Assembly (NCBI GenBank): GCA_964346445.1
Contig: CAYFUI010000002.1
Coordinates: forward strand, 1 to 49,414
DNA: 49,414 nucleotides
DNA from: JAGOZV01 sp964346445
Lineage (GTDB): Bacteria > Patescibacteriota > Saccharimonadia > Saccharimonadales > Saccharimonadaceae
Direction of reading: 5' to 3'
The position numbers and the translations under genes are program-made. Below are positions 1 through 7,796 of the stretch, one piece after another. Position 1 is the stretch's first letter, and every line of letters starts with the position of its first letter. The notes under the pieces were generated by a model. The model worked only from the letters and a program-made list of their open reading frames with translations. It was not told the DNA's origin and made no database searches.

Positions 1-139
1 TAACATTAAAAATATACCCTATAAATGTGGGCAATAACTCCAAGGCGTTTATAGTGCAATAGCTGCTGTCCTTGTTAATTAGATACTCACCAGTTGAGCA
101 CACTATTTAAATTAACTATCTTATATGAAGACAGCTCTC

Positions 140-1399
140 CTAGGCACGTTTTAATAATAGCTCAAAATATTCGGTTCCGCCGAAAGGGATTTTTTGGGTG
201 ACGTGGTTTTTGCCCGTTAGGGTGTTGCCAGAGTGTATTGTAAAAGTGCCATAAAAGTCGTTAATTTCATCCATAGCGGTGGTTAGTTTTTCCTTTTTTA
301 GAGTATCTTCAAATAAGCCTAGTTGGCTTCGGCTTGATGGCTCTAGTCCATATAAGTAGAGGCCCATTACGCGTATTGTCATGTGTTTGGGGCGGTTGTC
401 AAAGAGGCGTGACACCCTTTCCCAGATGTCTTGATTGGTAAACACCGCCGTTTTAAACATTTTTTTATCTTGCCAGCCGCCACCACGGTTAAAGCCAACC
501 CAAACGCAGACACCACGAGCCTCTACGCCTCTATATCTTAATTTCATGCCCGTAGTTTCGCTTAGATAGCTTAGGCACGAACGCAGGTAGGCATCATCGT
601 TGGAGGGTTTTTTTACCACCCATTGCCGCCCCACCATGCCCAGTTTTGTGTCAAAATTGTCTATTTCGTAGCCTCTAAGCCGTTGGTACCAATATTTCCC
701 TACAATACTTTTAAATACCTGCTTTTCTAAGACCCTCTGGGGTGCAGCCAAAAATTGTAAAGGGGTAAAGATGTTATGGGCACGTAACCGGGCGCCGTAC
801 GCCTCAGCAATGCCAGTAATGTCTTGTAGGGCCATCCCTTCGTAAACTTTTAATAAATTGTGGTGACTAATGGTGTCTAGGCCATTTGGCTTATTAAGGC
901 CAGCGGCAGTTTTAGCTAAAAAGCGGTTAGGCCCAATGCCTATGTTAATGTGCATGTGCGCGCCACAAGCCTTGTAGACCCGTTTTTTAATTTCATGACC
1001 TATATTTTCCAGGCTCCTCCCCTTTAGGGTGGCTTCCAGGCCATGAAAGTCTAGGATGCCCTCGTCTATAGACTTCATTTTGACATTAGGTGAGTAGTCC
1101 TTCATTATTTTTAAAAGGTTTTGGTACATCCAGGTGTACTTAGTAGGGTCGGTCTCCAAGAGGATGAAAGATGGGCATAGAGCCAGGGCTTCGCTGCGAC
1201 GCATGCCAACCTTTATACCTAGCGCCTTAGCCTCGTAGCTAGCCGCAATTACGGTACACTCTTTAGACAGCCGGTTAGTCACCCCCATAGGCTTGCCACG
1301 TAAATTAGGCCAGGCTTGTTGCTCGGCGGAGGCAAAGGCGCTGTTTAGGTCTATGTGCATAATAAGCGGCCTCTCCTTGTTTAAACCAAAATCACCCAT
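140..1399 (-). CDS. Y-family DNA polymerase (translesion synthesis, DinB/UmuC type)
   Basis: Error-prone polymerase that copies across damaged template. From the start used here the protein has 419 residues. It shows the palm metal ligands HID (D17) and SIDE (D112, E113), the steric-gate region NSAFAS after the first Asp, a DITGI helix-hairpin-helix region, and QLGLF near residues 359-363, which matches the beta-clamp binding pentamer of Y-family polymerases. The reading frame could extend 13 codons upstream, but the ATG at 1399 is chosen because it overlaps the TGA of the upstream gene (TGATG) and AGGAGGT lies 8 bases before it. The two genes are therefore translationally coupled. The C-terminal part after the clamp motif looks more like UmuC/ImuB than classical DinB; the exact subfamily is not settled. 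Confidence 0.93.
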   Translation of the reverse strand: MGDFGLNKERPLIMHIDLNSAFASAEQQAWPNLRGKPMGVTNRLSKECTVIAASYEAKALGIKVGMRRSEALALCPSFILLETDPTKYTWMYQNLLKIMKDYSPNVKMKSIDEGILDFHGLEATLKGRSLENIGHEIKKRVYKACGAHMHINIGIGPNRFLAKTAAGLNKPNGLDTISHHNLLKVYEGMALQDITGIAEAYGARLRAHNIFTPLQFLAAPQRVLEKQVFKSIVGKYWYQRLRGYEIDNFDTKLGMVGRQWVVKKPSNDDAYLRSCLSYLSETTGMKLRYRGVEARGVCVWVGFNRGGGWQDKKMFKTAVFTNQDIWERVSRLFDNRPKHMTIRVMGLYLYGLEPSSRSQLGLFEDTLKKEKLTTAMDEINDFYGTFTIHSGNTLTGKNHVTQKIPFGGTEYFELLLKRA

Positions 1400-1674
1400 C
1401 AGGTTAGACCTCCTGGTATGGTAGCTACTAGGGTCCAAGTTAGGTTCTGGGCATCAAACTCTAGGCGGTAGCCGTTAAGGCCGTCTGAAACGTGAAATAC
1501 GTGCAACATACGCCTGCCCTGTGCGGTGGGGTGGCGTAAACCAAGCTCAGTAAAAGTAATTTCACGCCCCTGCCAACGCATCTTATAGGGCATACAAAGT
1601 GAATTAATGTCACCCTGTTTACGAAAAACAGTGACCACATCAACTCGCTCATTAATTTCTATAGTAGGATTCAT
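1399..1674 (-). CDS. small protein coupled to Y-family polymerase (possibly DUF6504-like)
   Basis: A 91-residue protein without signal peptide or membrane segment. Its TGA stop overlaps the polymerase ATG, so both are probably made from one mRNA and used together. The pattern of an N-terminal V-x-V strand, a W-x-GR motif near residue 34 and a C-terminal Y-R-L-E-F-(x)6-W-x-L segment recalls the small DUF6504 proteins that accompany Y-family polymerases in Actinobacteria. That resemblance is from memory and unconfirmed. A reasonable guess is an accessory or regulatory partner in damage-induced mutagenesis. The ribosome binding site is weak (GAGAA about 5 bases before ATG). Confidence 0.75.
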   Translation of the reverse strand: MNPTIEINERVDVVTVFRKQGDINSLCMPYKMRWQGREITFTELGLRHPTAQGRRMLHVFHVSDGLNGYRLEFDAQNLTWTLVATIPGGLT

Positions 1675-1718
1675 ACATTTCTCACAAATTATGCCAAAAA
1701 GGCTTATTGATAACAGTA

Positions 1719-1762
1719 GAACGGTTTTTGTGATAACTACAGGTTAGAAGTGAGAACCGTTC
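1719..1762. promoter_or_regulatory. paired GAAC-N-GTTC palindromes, possible operator
   Basis: GAACGGTT at 1719-1726 is repeated in inverted form as AACCGTTC at 1755-1762. Each copy is itself a small palindrome of the form GAAC-N-GTTC; the right copy is perfect and the left has one mismatch. Their centres are about 35 bp apart. They lie upstream of the translesion polymerase pair. The half-sites equal those of Gram-positive LexA boxes, but the spacing is one base rather than four, so a LexA role is only a hypothesis. Confidence 0.4.
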
Positions 1763-1975
1763 CAGTTTTACTTCATGACAAGTAGTTTGTGTAAATGCAT
1801 GAGAGCGCACAGGGCCCGGGGGATGATTGCTCATTTTTAATTATACAATAAGCTAAGCTAATAGCACAAGACGCCTATACTTAACCAAAGTCTTAAAAAC
1901 CTTAGAACCTGAAACATGAGCGCCCAGAAGGGGGTTGGCTGGTTTTAGCTTTTAAGTTGTTTTTAGGACTTTTGT

Positions 1976-1981
1976 TATAAT
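1976..1981 (+). promoter_or_regulatory. -10 element, leaderless promoter of DUF2130 gene
   Basis: TATAAT ends 7 bases before the ATG at 1989, so transcription should start at or within about two bases of the start codon. There is no convincing -35 hexamer and no Shine-Dalgarno. Confidence 0.65.
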
Positions 1982-1988
1982 AGTAAGT

Positions 1989-3176
1989 ATGAATGAAATA
2001 AAATGTCCTCACTGTGGTAAGGCCTTTAAGATAGATGAGGCAAGTTTTGCTGCTATCTTAAAACAAGTGCGCGATAGTGAGTTTGAAAAAGAGCTTCATG
2101 CCAGGATAGCGAGCGAGGTGCGGGCTGCCCAGGCTAAAACTCAGCTAGAGCTTCAGGGAGAGAGCAGCAAGAAAGATAAGGAGCTAGCCGCTCTAAAAGA
2201 AAAGCTACAGACAGCTAATTTACAAACAGAGCTAGCAGTAGCGCAGGCTTTAGGTGCCGTAGAGAAGGAGCGCGATGCGCTGCAGATGGAGCTGCATTCT
2301 AAAGATAGCCAGTTGAAGCATACAGAATTAGCGTTAAAGGAGCGCTATGAAACACAAATAAAAGACCGAGATGACACCATAGAGCGCCTCCGTGACATGA
2401 AGGCTAAACTTTCAGTTAAACTGATTGGTGAAACTTTGGAGCAGCACTGCGAAAATGAGTTTAATTCGGTTAGGACAAGTTTATTTCCATTTGCCTATTT
2501 TGATAAGGATAACGAAGCAGTTAAAGACGAAGGTGAGCAGCGCGGTACAAAGGGTGATTACATCTATAGGGATTATGAATATAAAGATGGTCCCGAAGTA
2601 ATTTCAATTATGTTTGAAATGAAAGATGAGCAAGAGGGGTCACAAAACAAGCGAACCATAGAAAGCCATTTAGACAAATTAGACAAGGACCGGCAAAAAA
2701 AGGGCTTGGAGTATGCCGTATTAGTTACTATGCTAGAAGCAGACAACGAGCTTTATAACAGGGGCATCGTAGACCTATCGTACAAGTATGACAAAATGTT
2801 TGTTATCCGCCCGCAATTCTTTTTGCCACTTATTTCGTTGCTCAAGAATGCCAACATGAAAGCAGCAGATGCCAAGAGGCAGCTCATGGAGATACAGGGG
2901 CAAAATATAGACATTACCAACTTTGAGAATGATGTCAATGCGTGGAAGGATGGCTGGAGCAAAACCATGAAGAATGTCGCAAAAAAACATTTTGAAGGGA
3001 TAGAACAGATCAATAAAGCTATTAAAGACCTGGAGAAGGCACGTGATGCATTAATGATGTCTGATAAGCATATAGTTACGGCTGAAAACAAGATGGATGA
3101 CCTAACCATTAAACGCCTAACGCGAAAGAACCCAACAATGGCACAGAAGTTTGAGGACCTGCGTCTAGTAGAGTAG
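1989..3176 (+). CDS. DUF2130 family protein with N-terminal zinc ribbon-like motif
   Basis: A 395-residue soluble protein. It begins with a CPHCGK knuckle (C6, C9), continues with a long Lys/Glu/Gln-rich coiled coil (about residues 25-140), then the DUF2130 core containing the KLIGETLEQHCENEF motif, KGDYIYRD and FEMKDE, and ends in a second helical region. DUF2130 (COG4487) proteins have no firmly established function; the core has an acidic/Lys pattern reminiscent of restriction-endonuclease-like folds, which would suggest a DNA-related role, but that is inference. The start is set by the leaderless promoter. It is monocistronic and converges with the holin-like gene only 4 bases away. Confidence 0.9.
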   Translation: MNEIKCPHCGKAFKIDEASFAAILKQVRDSEFEKELHARIASEVRAAQAKTQLELQGESSKKDKELAALKEKLQTANLQTELAVAQALGAVEKERDALQMELHSKDSQLKHTELALKERYETQIKDRDDTIERLRDMKAKLSVKLIGETLEQHCENEFNSVRTSLFPFAYFDKDNEAVKDEGEQRGTKGDYIYRDYEYKDGPEVISIMFEMKDEQEGSQNKRTIESHLDKLDKDRQKKGLEYAVLVTMLEADNELYNRGIVDLSYKYDKMFVIRPQFFLPLISLLKNANMKAADAKRQLMEIQGQNIDITNFENDVNAWKDGWSKTMKNVAKKHFEGIEQINKAIKDLEKARDALMMSDKHIVTAENKMDDLTIKRLTRKNPTMAQKFEDLRLVE

Positions 3177-3180
3177 TTGA

Positions 3181-3591
3181 CTATTGGTCAGTGTTGGTGT
3201 GGTTTGGAGTTTCAGCCTTTTTCTTCTTAGCTGGGAAAAGCACCTTTGGTAGCACCACACCCAGGACTTCCACTAGGAGCCAGATTAAGACCGAGGCGCT
3301 TATCCAGGTGACTAGACCTCCAATACGCAAACCGCTAGTAAACATGGCGGTAAAAAGCAAGGAGAAGAAGGTTGTAGCAAGCGCAATTAGGCTACTTAAG
3401 CTAGGTGCATATTTTTTAGTAAGCTTTGAGACGAAGGGCGCCAAGACTATTTGAAGAATAGTGAAAATAAGAACACTAGTAAAGATACCCATGCCAGTTA
3501 TTTTAAAATTAGGTAAGATTAACGAAGCTATTAATATTCCGAGAAAATTACCCAGAATTGATAATAGAATATTACGAACTATACTTTTCAT
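3181..3591 (-). CDS. phage holin family-like small membrane protein
   Basis: A 136-residue protein with about four hydrophobic segments (roughly residues 5-28, 34-55, 65-88, 92-116) and a basic C-terminal tail rich in Lys. Size and topology match the widespread bacterial 'phage holin family' (4_2 type) membrane proteins found in non-phage genomes, whose role is unknown. GGAG precedes the ATG by 7 bases. An extended -10 (TGTATAAT on the minus strand, 3617-3622) lies about 25 bases upstream, so this mRNA has a short leader. Confidence 0.75.
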   Translation of the reverse strand: MKSIVRNILLSILGNFLGILIASLILPNFKITGMGIFTSVLIFTILQIVLAPFVSKLTKKYAPSLSSLIALATTFFSLLFTAMFTSGLRIGGLVTWISASVLIWLLVEVLGVVLPKVLFPAKKKKAETPNHTNTDQ

Positions 3592-3662
3592 ATAAACTCC
3601 TTACATTAATGCTTTTATTATACATGACTATCTTTATATCCGGTAATGCTCGTTATAGAGTG

Positions 3663-3691
3663 AAAAAGGCGGGGAGCTGTTACTCCCCGCC
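3663..3691 (-). terminator. strong intrinsic terminator of the 226-aa orphan gene
   Basis: On the minus strand GGCGGGGAG and CTCCCCGCC form a perfect 9-bp GC-rich stem with a 6-base loop (arms 3668-3676 and 3683-3691), followed by five T residues (plus-strand A-run 3663-3667). It lies about 30 bases after the orphan stop codon. Confidence 0.9.
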
Positions 3692-3720
3692 AGTTAGCGG
3701 CCATTTTCCATCCGACTAAA

Positions 3721-4401
3721 CTAAATAGCGTAGTCTACCAACCCCTTGAGCTCTTGCCTCCATTCATTTTGGCAGTAAGGCTCCGCTGCGTCTAGGTTGA
3801 AAACCAGGCGCGTGGGCAAGCCACGTCCGCGCGTAACTCTGCCTGTAACAGGTAGAAATAGCGCCACCTGTTCCACAGGGTCGTAGACTGGTCCCGCTTT
3901 GATAGGTGTGCCGGCTTTTCCAAGACGCAAAGCTTCACCGGTAAAGTGGACAAGCGTTTCGGGATCATTGCTGCTAACCTCACTTATTGTGAAGTCAAAC
4001 ATAGCTGGCATAGCTTTTTGGCAGTGCCGTTTGCGTTGCCACTTTTCTGGAAAGTGCCGAACTGCATTTTGTTGACTCACCTGCAAGTTGACGCCACCAA
4101 AGAGAGTACGAATCTTCTTTGTTAGCTGTCGTTGATAAACGGCATAAACATCTTGTGGGACGTCTATGATAAGAGCCATGGCTGGACTCTCGCCACCAGT
4201 GAAGTCAACCTCTTTACCGGTTAACACAAAGAATGTTAGCGGTGGTTGCTGAAGCACATTTCGCGGCGTGCTTGATGGGGTGTAGAGCATGGGCGGTGGT
4301 TGGGTGAGGTGGGGGTAGGTGAGGAATTCGTGTAGGTCGCCAATTGTTGCCACACTCCAGTTAAAACTATGACTAGCTGCAGCTCTGGCCTGTGTTTTCA
4401 T
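3721..4401 (-). CDS. orphan protein of unknown function, 226 aa
   Basis: I do not recognise this protein. It is soluble, with no signal peptide or membrane segment. A Pro-rich stretch lies at about residues 34-55, a basic segment with KWQRKRH in the middle, and only three cysteines or fewer. Codon use differs from neighbours: TTA encodes 1 of 21 leucines, with CTA, CTC and CTT preferred, whereas housekeeping genes here are TTA-rich. It is monocistronic, with its own promoter (TTGCTT, 16 bp, TATAAT), an AGGAG ribosome binding site and a strong terminator. It may be foreign or under different translational selection. Confidence 0.75.
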   Translation of the reverse strand: MKTQARAAASHSFNWSVATIGDLHEFLTYPHLTQPPPMLYTPSSTPRNVLQQPPLTFFVLTGKEVDFTGGESPAMALIIDVPQDVYAVYQRQLTKKIRTLFGGVNLQVSQQNAVRHFPEKWQRKRHCQKAMPAMFDFTISEVSSNDPETLVHFTGEALRLGKAGTPIKAGPVYDPVEQVALFLPVTGRVTRGRGLPTRLVFNLDAAEPYCQNEWRQELKGLVDYAI

Positions 4402-4447
4402 TTCAACTCCTAATTGTTGGTTGGAATTTTAAGGTACCACTAACTTA

Positions 4448-4475
4448 ATTATATCATAAATAATACAAAAAGCAA
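4448..4475 (-). promoter_or_regulatory. promoter of the 226-aa orphan gene
   Basis: Read on the minus strand, TTGCTT (4475-4470) and TATAAT (4453-4448) are separated by 16 bp, with TGA just before the -10. The predicted start lies about 40 bases before the ATG at 4401. The -35 abuts the upstream terminator hairpin. Confidence 0.7.
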
Positions 4476-4504
4476 GTACACCTCTATTTTTTAAGAGGTG
4501 TACT
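4475..4504 (-). terminator. hairpin terminator of the 114-aa membrane protein gene
   Basis: AGTACACCTCT (4475-4485) pairs with AGAGGTGTACT (4494-4504), an 11-bp perfect stem with an 8-base loop. On the minus strand it is followed by TGCTTTTTG. It sits 25 bases after the stop of the gene at 4530. Confidence 0.75.
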
Positions 4505-4529
4505 GCTATAGCTTGTAATTATTATAAAA

Positions 4530-4874
4530 CTATTTTTTAACTTCAACGGCTTTAACTGCTTTGTCACTTAGGACTACGCCTATACCACCGCTAACATTAG
4601 CAATGATATTAAAGACTGAGCCAAGTAACCAACCATAAACCCAACCAATGGCGTAAGCTATCAATGGATAAACAATGACAGCACCAAGAAGAACACCTAG
4701 AGATACTAAGATATCCATCCAGAAGCCGTAGTCATTATTAGACACTACGCTTATAATCCCAGCAATAGCCGAAATGATACCCAAAATTACGCCAATGATA
4801 CCGTTAAAGGCACCAACAAATTTACCAATTGAAACTGCTTCAATTTTGTTAATTGTGAATTCTTTTCCTGTCAT
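4530..4874 (-). CDS. small integral membrane protein, unknown function
   Basis: A 114-residue protein with two to three hydrophobic segments (about residues 21-45, 52-77 and 80-103) and glycine-rich motifs such as GWVYGWLLGS. I do not recognise a named family; it looks like a DUF3566-type or lineage-specific membrane protein. AGGAG lies 6 bases before ATG. A good promoter (TAGACA, 17 bp, TATAAT) sits upstream, its -35 overlapping the end of the Clp ATPase gene, and a hairpin terminator follows. It is thus an independent transcription unit. Confidence 0.75.
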   Translation of the reverse strand: MTGKEFTINKIEAVSIGKFVGAFNGIIGVILGIISAIAGIISVVSNNDYGFWMDILVSLGVLLGAVIVYPLIAYAIGWVYGWLLGSVFNIIANVSGGIGVVLSDKAVKAVEVKK

Positions 4875-4910
4875 AAAAACTCCTTATTATTTATTAATGA
4901 CAATAACCTA

Positions 4911-4939
4911 ATTATATCACACTTTTGCTTAATTGTCTA
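4911..4939 (-). promoter_or_regulatory. promoter of the 114-aa membrane protein gene
   Basis: On the minus strand TAGACA (4939-4934), a 17-bp spacer and TATAAT (4916-4911). The -35 overlaps the final codon and stop of the neighbouring Clp ATPase gene, so the promoter is partly embedded in coding sequence. Confidence 0.75.
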
Positions 4940-7591
4940 GTCCTTTTTATTCTTCTTGTTGTCTTTTTTAGCAGGCTTGTCTTTTGCTTTTGTTTCCTTT
5001 ACTTCATTAAAAATAATTTTGTCATCTTTAACCCCCACCTCTACAATACTATTTTCTTTGATGTCGCCGCTAAGCATGGCCTTTGCTAATTTAGTTTCTA
5101 GTTCGTGCCGTATTTCGCGTTTTAATTCCCGGGCGCCATATTCAGGTTTGTAGCCATGACGAGCAAACCATTTTACAGCCTCGTCGCTAAAGATGAGGTC
5201 TACGTTTTGACCGAGCGCCATTTGTCTGACAGAAGCGAGCTGTAAGCGGACGATATTCTCTAGCTCTTCGCCATCTAATGGGCGGAAGACAATAACTTCA
5301 TCCCAGCGGTTAATAAACTCAGGGCGGAAGTGCTGTCTCAGGGCAGGGTCTACTACTTCACGTAGTTCTTTGGTGGTTGTCTTAGGGTCTTTTTCTAGCT
5401 TCTCATTAATTTCGTTTGCACCAAGGTTAGAGGTGGCAATAATAATGGTGTTAGAAAAATCTACTACCCGTCCTTTTCCGTCTGTCAAACGGCCATCATC
5501 TAGTATTTGCAGCAAGATGTTCTGTACGTCTGGGTGGGCTTTTTCTAATTCATCAAATAGGATAACAGAATACGGACGCCTTCTGACTCTCTCAGTAAGC
5601 TGACCACCTTCATCGTAGCCTACATACCCAGGAGGGGAGCCAATTAGGCGGGCTACAGCGTGCTTTTCCATGTATTCACTCATATCCATGCGCACCATAG
5701 CATCTTCACTGCCAAAGACTGACCAGGCCAAACCTTTAGCTAATTCGGTTTTACCGACTCCTGTAGGACCCATAAAGATAAAGGAGGAAATAGGACGGTT
5801 TTGTTTGCTTAGACCAGCCCGAGAAACACGGACAGCGTCTGAAACTGCTTGAACAGCATGCTCTTGGCCGATGACGCGTTCATGAATTTCTTTTTCCATT
5901 TCCATTAATTTTTCACGTTCTTCTTGAGTTAGTGATTGGACAGGGATACCAGTCAGTGTGCTGACGACGCTTGCGATATCTTCGCCGTCTACCTGGTTAG
6001 TGGAGATGCTTCTTTCGCGACGCCATTTTTCATTAAGCTGGTCGCGGTTCTTTTTGAGCTTTTCTAATTCGGCTTTATGCTTCTTTGCCTCATCGTACTC
6101 TTTACGGTTGTGCGCCGCATCATACTCCCGTTGCTTACGGTTAATCTCTTCATCAACCTCGGAAAGTTCTAGGGAGTAAGTGTCGCTCTTAACTCGCGCC
6201 CTAGCAGATGCTTGGTCCAAGAGGTCTATAGCTTTGTCCGGCAAGAAACGGTTAGTTATATAGCGACTAGACAATTGCACAGCGGATACTATAGCATCAT
6301 CTGTAATGGTGATGCGGTGGTGCGCTTCATATTTATCACGTAGACCGCGCAAAATCTCTATAGCTTGAGCTTCCGTTGGCTCAGACACAAAGACTGGTTG
6401 GAAGCGGCGCTCTAGGGCTGAGTCCTTTTCTATGTACTTTTGATATTCTTTTAGGGTGGTGGCACCGATTAGGCTTAGATCGCCTCGTGCTAGGGCGGGC
6501 TTAATGGCGTTAGATACGTCCATACTGCTATCTTCACCGCCTCCGCCGCCTGCACCGACTGCAGTGTGTAATTCATCAAGGAATAGTACAAGCTCATCTT
6601 TGTTCTCTTTTACTTCATCAAGTACATTTTTTAGCCGCTCTTCAAATTCGCCTTTATATTTGGCACCGGCCACTAAGGACACAAGGTCTAATTCTATGAC
6701 GCGCTTATCACGCAAGACGTCTGGCACTTTATTAGCGATTATCCGCTGGGCTAACCCTTCAGCAATGGCGGTTTTTCCTACTCCCGGCTCACCAATAAGA
6801 GCTGGGTTATTTTTAGTGCGTCTAGCTAGTATTTCAATAACCGTTTGGATTTCATTCTGCCTGCCGATGACTGGGTCTAGTTTACCGGCGGTTGCCATGG
6901 CGGTTAAGTCTCTAGAATATTTGTCGAGGTTAGGGGTATTAGAGTCTTTCTCTACCTTACCACTAGCAGCGCCTTTGCCCACTGCTTTAAGTGTTTGCTG
7001 CCTTAGCCCTTCAGGTTTAACGCCATACTTTCGCAGAATATCACCACCCATGCCATCGCCTTCTTCAGCAATACCAATTAGAAGATGCTCTGGACCAATA
7101 TAGCTATGTTCCATGGTGTTTGCGGCATTTAATGCAAGTTCTAAAACGCTTTTTACGCGTGGCGTGATCGTAATTTTATCACCACTAACTTCTTGGCTGC
7201 CGTCCTCAACATTAGCTTCAATGTAGCCTTTAACGTCTTTGGCTTTTATGCCCATTTTAGACAAGATGTGTTCCGCCACTTCATCATCAGATAAAGAGTA
7301 TAGGACGTCCTCGGTGTCTATAGCGGGATGCTTGTGGGTAATAGCAAACTGACCAGCTCGTTGTAGCACTTCTTGTGCTTTTTCACTTAGTAGGGAGTTG
7401 ATGTCACGTGATTCACGCTGCGAGCTAAAACTATCCATGGCAGATGGGTCGCTAAAGAAGCCTCCCATATTGGCCCGTTGCATTTCTGCGTAGTCAACGC
7501 CACAAACGTTTAGGGCTGTTTGCTTGCCATTACGGGTTAAAATAACTTGGTACTGCGCTGGGCGCATGCGACAAATTTCACATAATTCCAT
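4937..7591 (-). CDS. Clp/HSP100 AAA+ ATPase with N-terminal McsA-like zinc finger
   Basis: An 884-residue, two-ring-module HSP100 unfoldase. Order: a finger at residues 4-33 (C4, C7, C30, then D33 where McsA-type fingers have the fourth Cys), Clp-N repeats (about 65-205), AAA-1 with GEPGVGKT (267-274) and Walker B LFLDE, a short UVR-like middle region (about 480-525), AAA-2 with GPTGVGKT (608-615) and ILFDELEKAHPD, and a Lys-rich tail. The middle region has ClpC length. However the segment after TSNLG lacks the (V/L/I)GF loop used to bind ClpP, so it may act as a ClpP-independent disaggregase like ClpB. ATG is supported by GGAG 7 bases upstream and a TTGCAA/TACAAT promoter. No CIRCE is seen here, unlike the paralogue at 32880. 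Confidence 0.93.
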   Translation of the reverse strand: MELCEICRMRPAQYQVILTRNGKQTALNVCGVDYAEMQRANMGGFFSDPSAMDSFSSQRESRDINSLLSEKAQEVLQRAGQFAITHKHPAIDTEDVLYSLSDDEVAEHILSKMGIKAKDVKGYIEANVEDGSQEVSGDKITITPRVKSVLELALNAANTMEHSYIGPEHLLIGIAEEGDGMGGDILRKYGVKPEGLRQQTLKAVGKGAASGKVEKDSNTPNLDKYSRDLTAMATAGKLDPVIGRQNEIQTVIEILARRTKNNPALIGEPGVGKTAIAEGLAQRIIANKVPDVLRDKRVIELDLVSLVAGAKYKGEFEERLKNVLDEVKENKDELVLFLDELHTAVGAGGGGGEDSSMDVSNAIKPALARGDLSLIGATTLKEYQKYIEKDSALERRFQPVFVSEPTEAQAIEILRGLRDKYEAHHRITITDDAIVSAVQLSSRYITNRFLPDKAIDLLDQASARARVKSDTYSLELSEVDEEINRKQREYDAAHNRKEYDEAKKHKAELEKLKKNRDQLNEKWRRERSISTNQVDGEDIASVVSTLTGIPVQSLTQEEREKLMEMEKEIHERVIGQEHAVQAVSDAVRVSRAGLSKQNRPISSFIFMGPTGVGKTELAKGLAWSVFGSEDAMVRMDMSEYMEKHAVARLIGSPPGYVGYDEGGQLTERVRRRPYSVILFDELEKAHPDVQNILLQILDDGRLTDGKGRVVDFSNTIIIATSNLGANEINEKLEKDPKTTTKELREVVDPALRQHFRPEFINRWDEVIVFRPLDGEELENIVRLQLASVRQMALGQNVDLIFSDEAVKWFARHGYKPEYGARELKREIRHELETKLAKAMLSGDIKENSIVEVGVKDDKIIFNEVKETKAKDKPAKKDNKKNKKD

Positions 7592-7628
7592 CTTTTTACT
7601 CCATAAATTAAATTAAACTTATGCTGTG

Positions 7629-7657
7629 ATTGTAACATATTTTATTAAATATTGCAA
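7629..7657 (-). promoter_or_regulatory. promoter of the zinc-finger Clp ATPase
   Basis: On the minus strand TTGCAA (7657-7652), exactly 17 bp, TACAAT (7634-7629), giving a leader of about 30 bases. TTGCAA is its own reverse complement, and in the other direction the same hexamer lies 17 bp from TAATAT (7675-7680), a possible rightward promoter for the orphan gene at 7797. Confidence 0.7.
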
Positions 7658-7749
7658 AAAGTGCCAATATGTGGTAATATATGATTTATCTTGCTATCGA
7701 TTACTTATTAATTAGTAGCTGGTGGCAGGTACATTGACAAATGGCTAGT

Positions 7750-7770
7750 GGTAAAGCAAAGTGCTTTACC
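7750..7770 (+). promoter_or_regulatory. perfect hairpin in the leader of the 130-aa orphan gene
   Basis: GGTAAAGCA, loop AAG, TGCTTTACC: a 9-bp perfect inverted repeat ending 13 bases before the Shine-Dalgarno of the gene at 7797. No T-run follows, so it is not a simple terminator; it may stabilise the mRNA or act as an operator. Confidence 0.5.
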
Positions 7771-7796
7771 AGATGGAAACCTTAGGAGGTTTTAAT

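Larger units (their letters stand above)
1675..1988. other. 314-base divergent intergenic region with GAACNGTTC sites
   Basis: No gene is visible here. It separates the leftward polymerase pair from the rightward DUF2130 gene. It holds two related palindromes (GAACGGTTT at 1719-1727 and GAACCGTTC at 1754-1762), a weak leftward -10 (CATAAT read on the minus strand) next to the small gene, and a rightward TATAAT at 1976-1981. The remaining roughly 200 bases show nothing I can assign. Confidence 0.6.

Noticed and set aside
1..139. Gene or RNA at the window start
   Set aside because: No open frame, tRNA-like fold or terminator is visible.
1400..1438. Longer Y-family polymerase start at 1438
   Set aside because: The TGATG overlap with an AGGAGGT eight bases upstream selects 1399.
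1719..1762. Canonical LexA (SOS) boxes
   Set aside because: Half-sites match but the central spacing is one base, not four; kept only as a possible operator.
3181..3591. Prophage because of a holin-like protein
   Set aside because: This membrane family is widespread outside phages and no other phage gene is nearby.
6456..7103. 215-residue reading frame opposite the Clp ATPase
   Set aside because: Antisense shadow with low-complexity Ser/Pro composition; no ribosome binding site or promoter.
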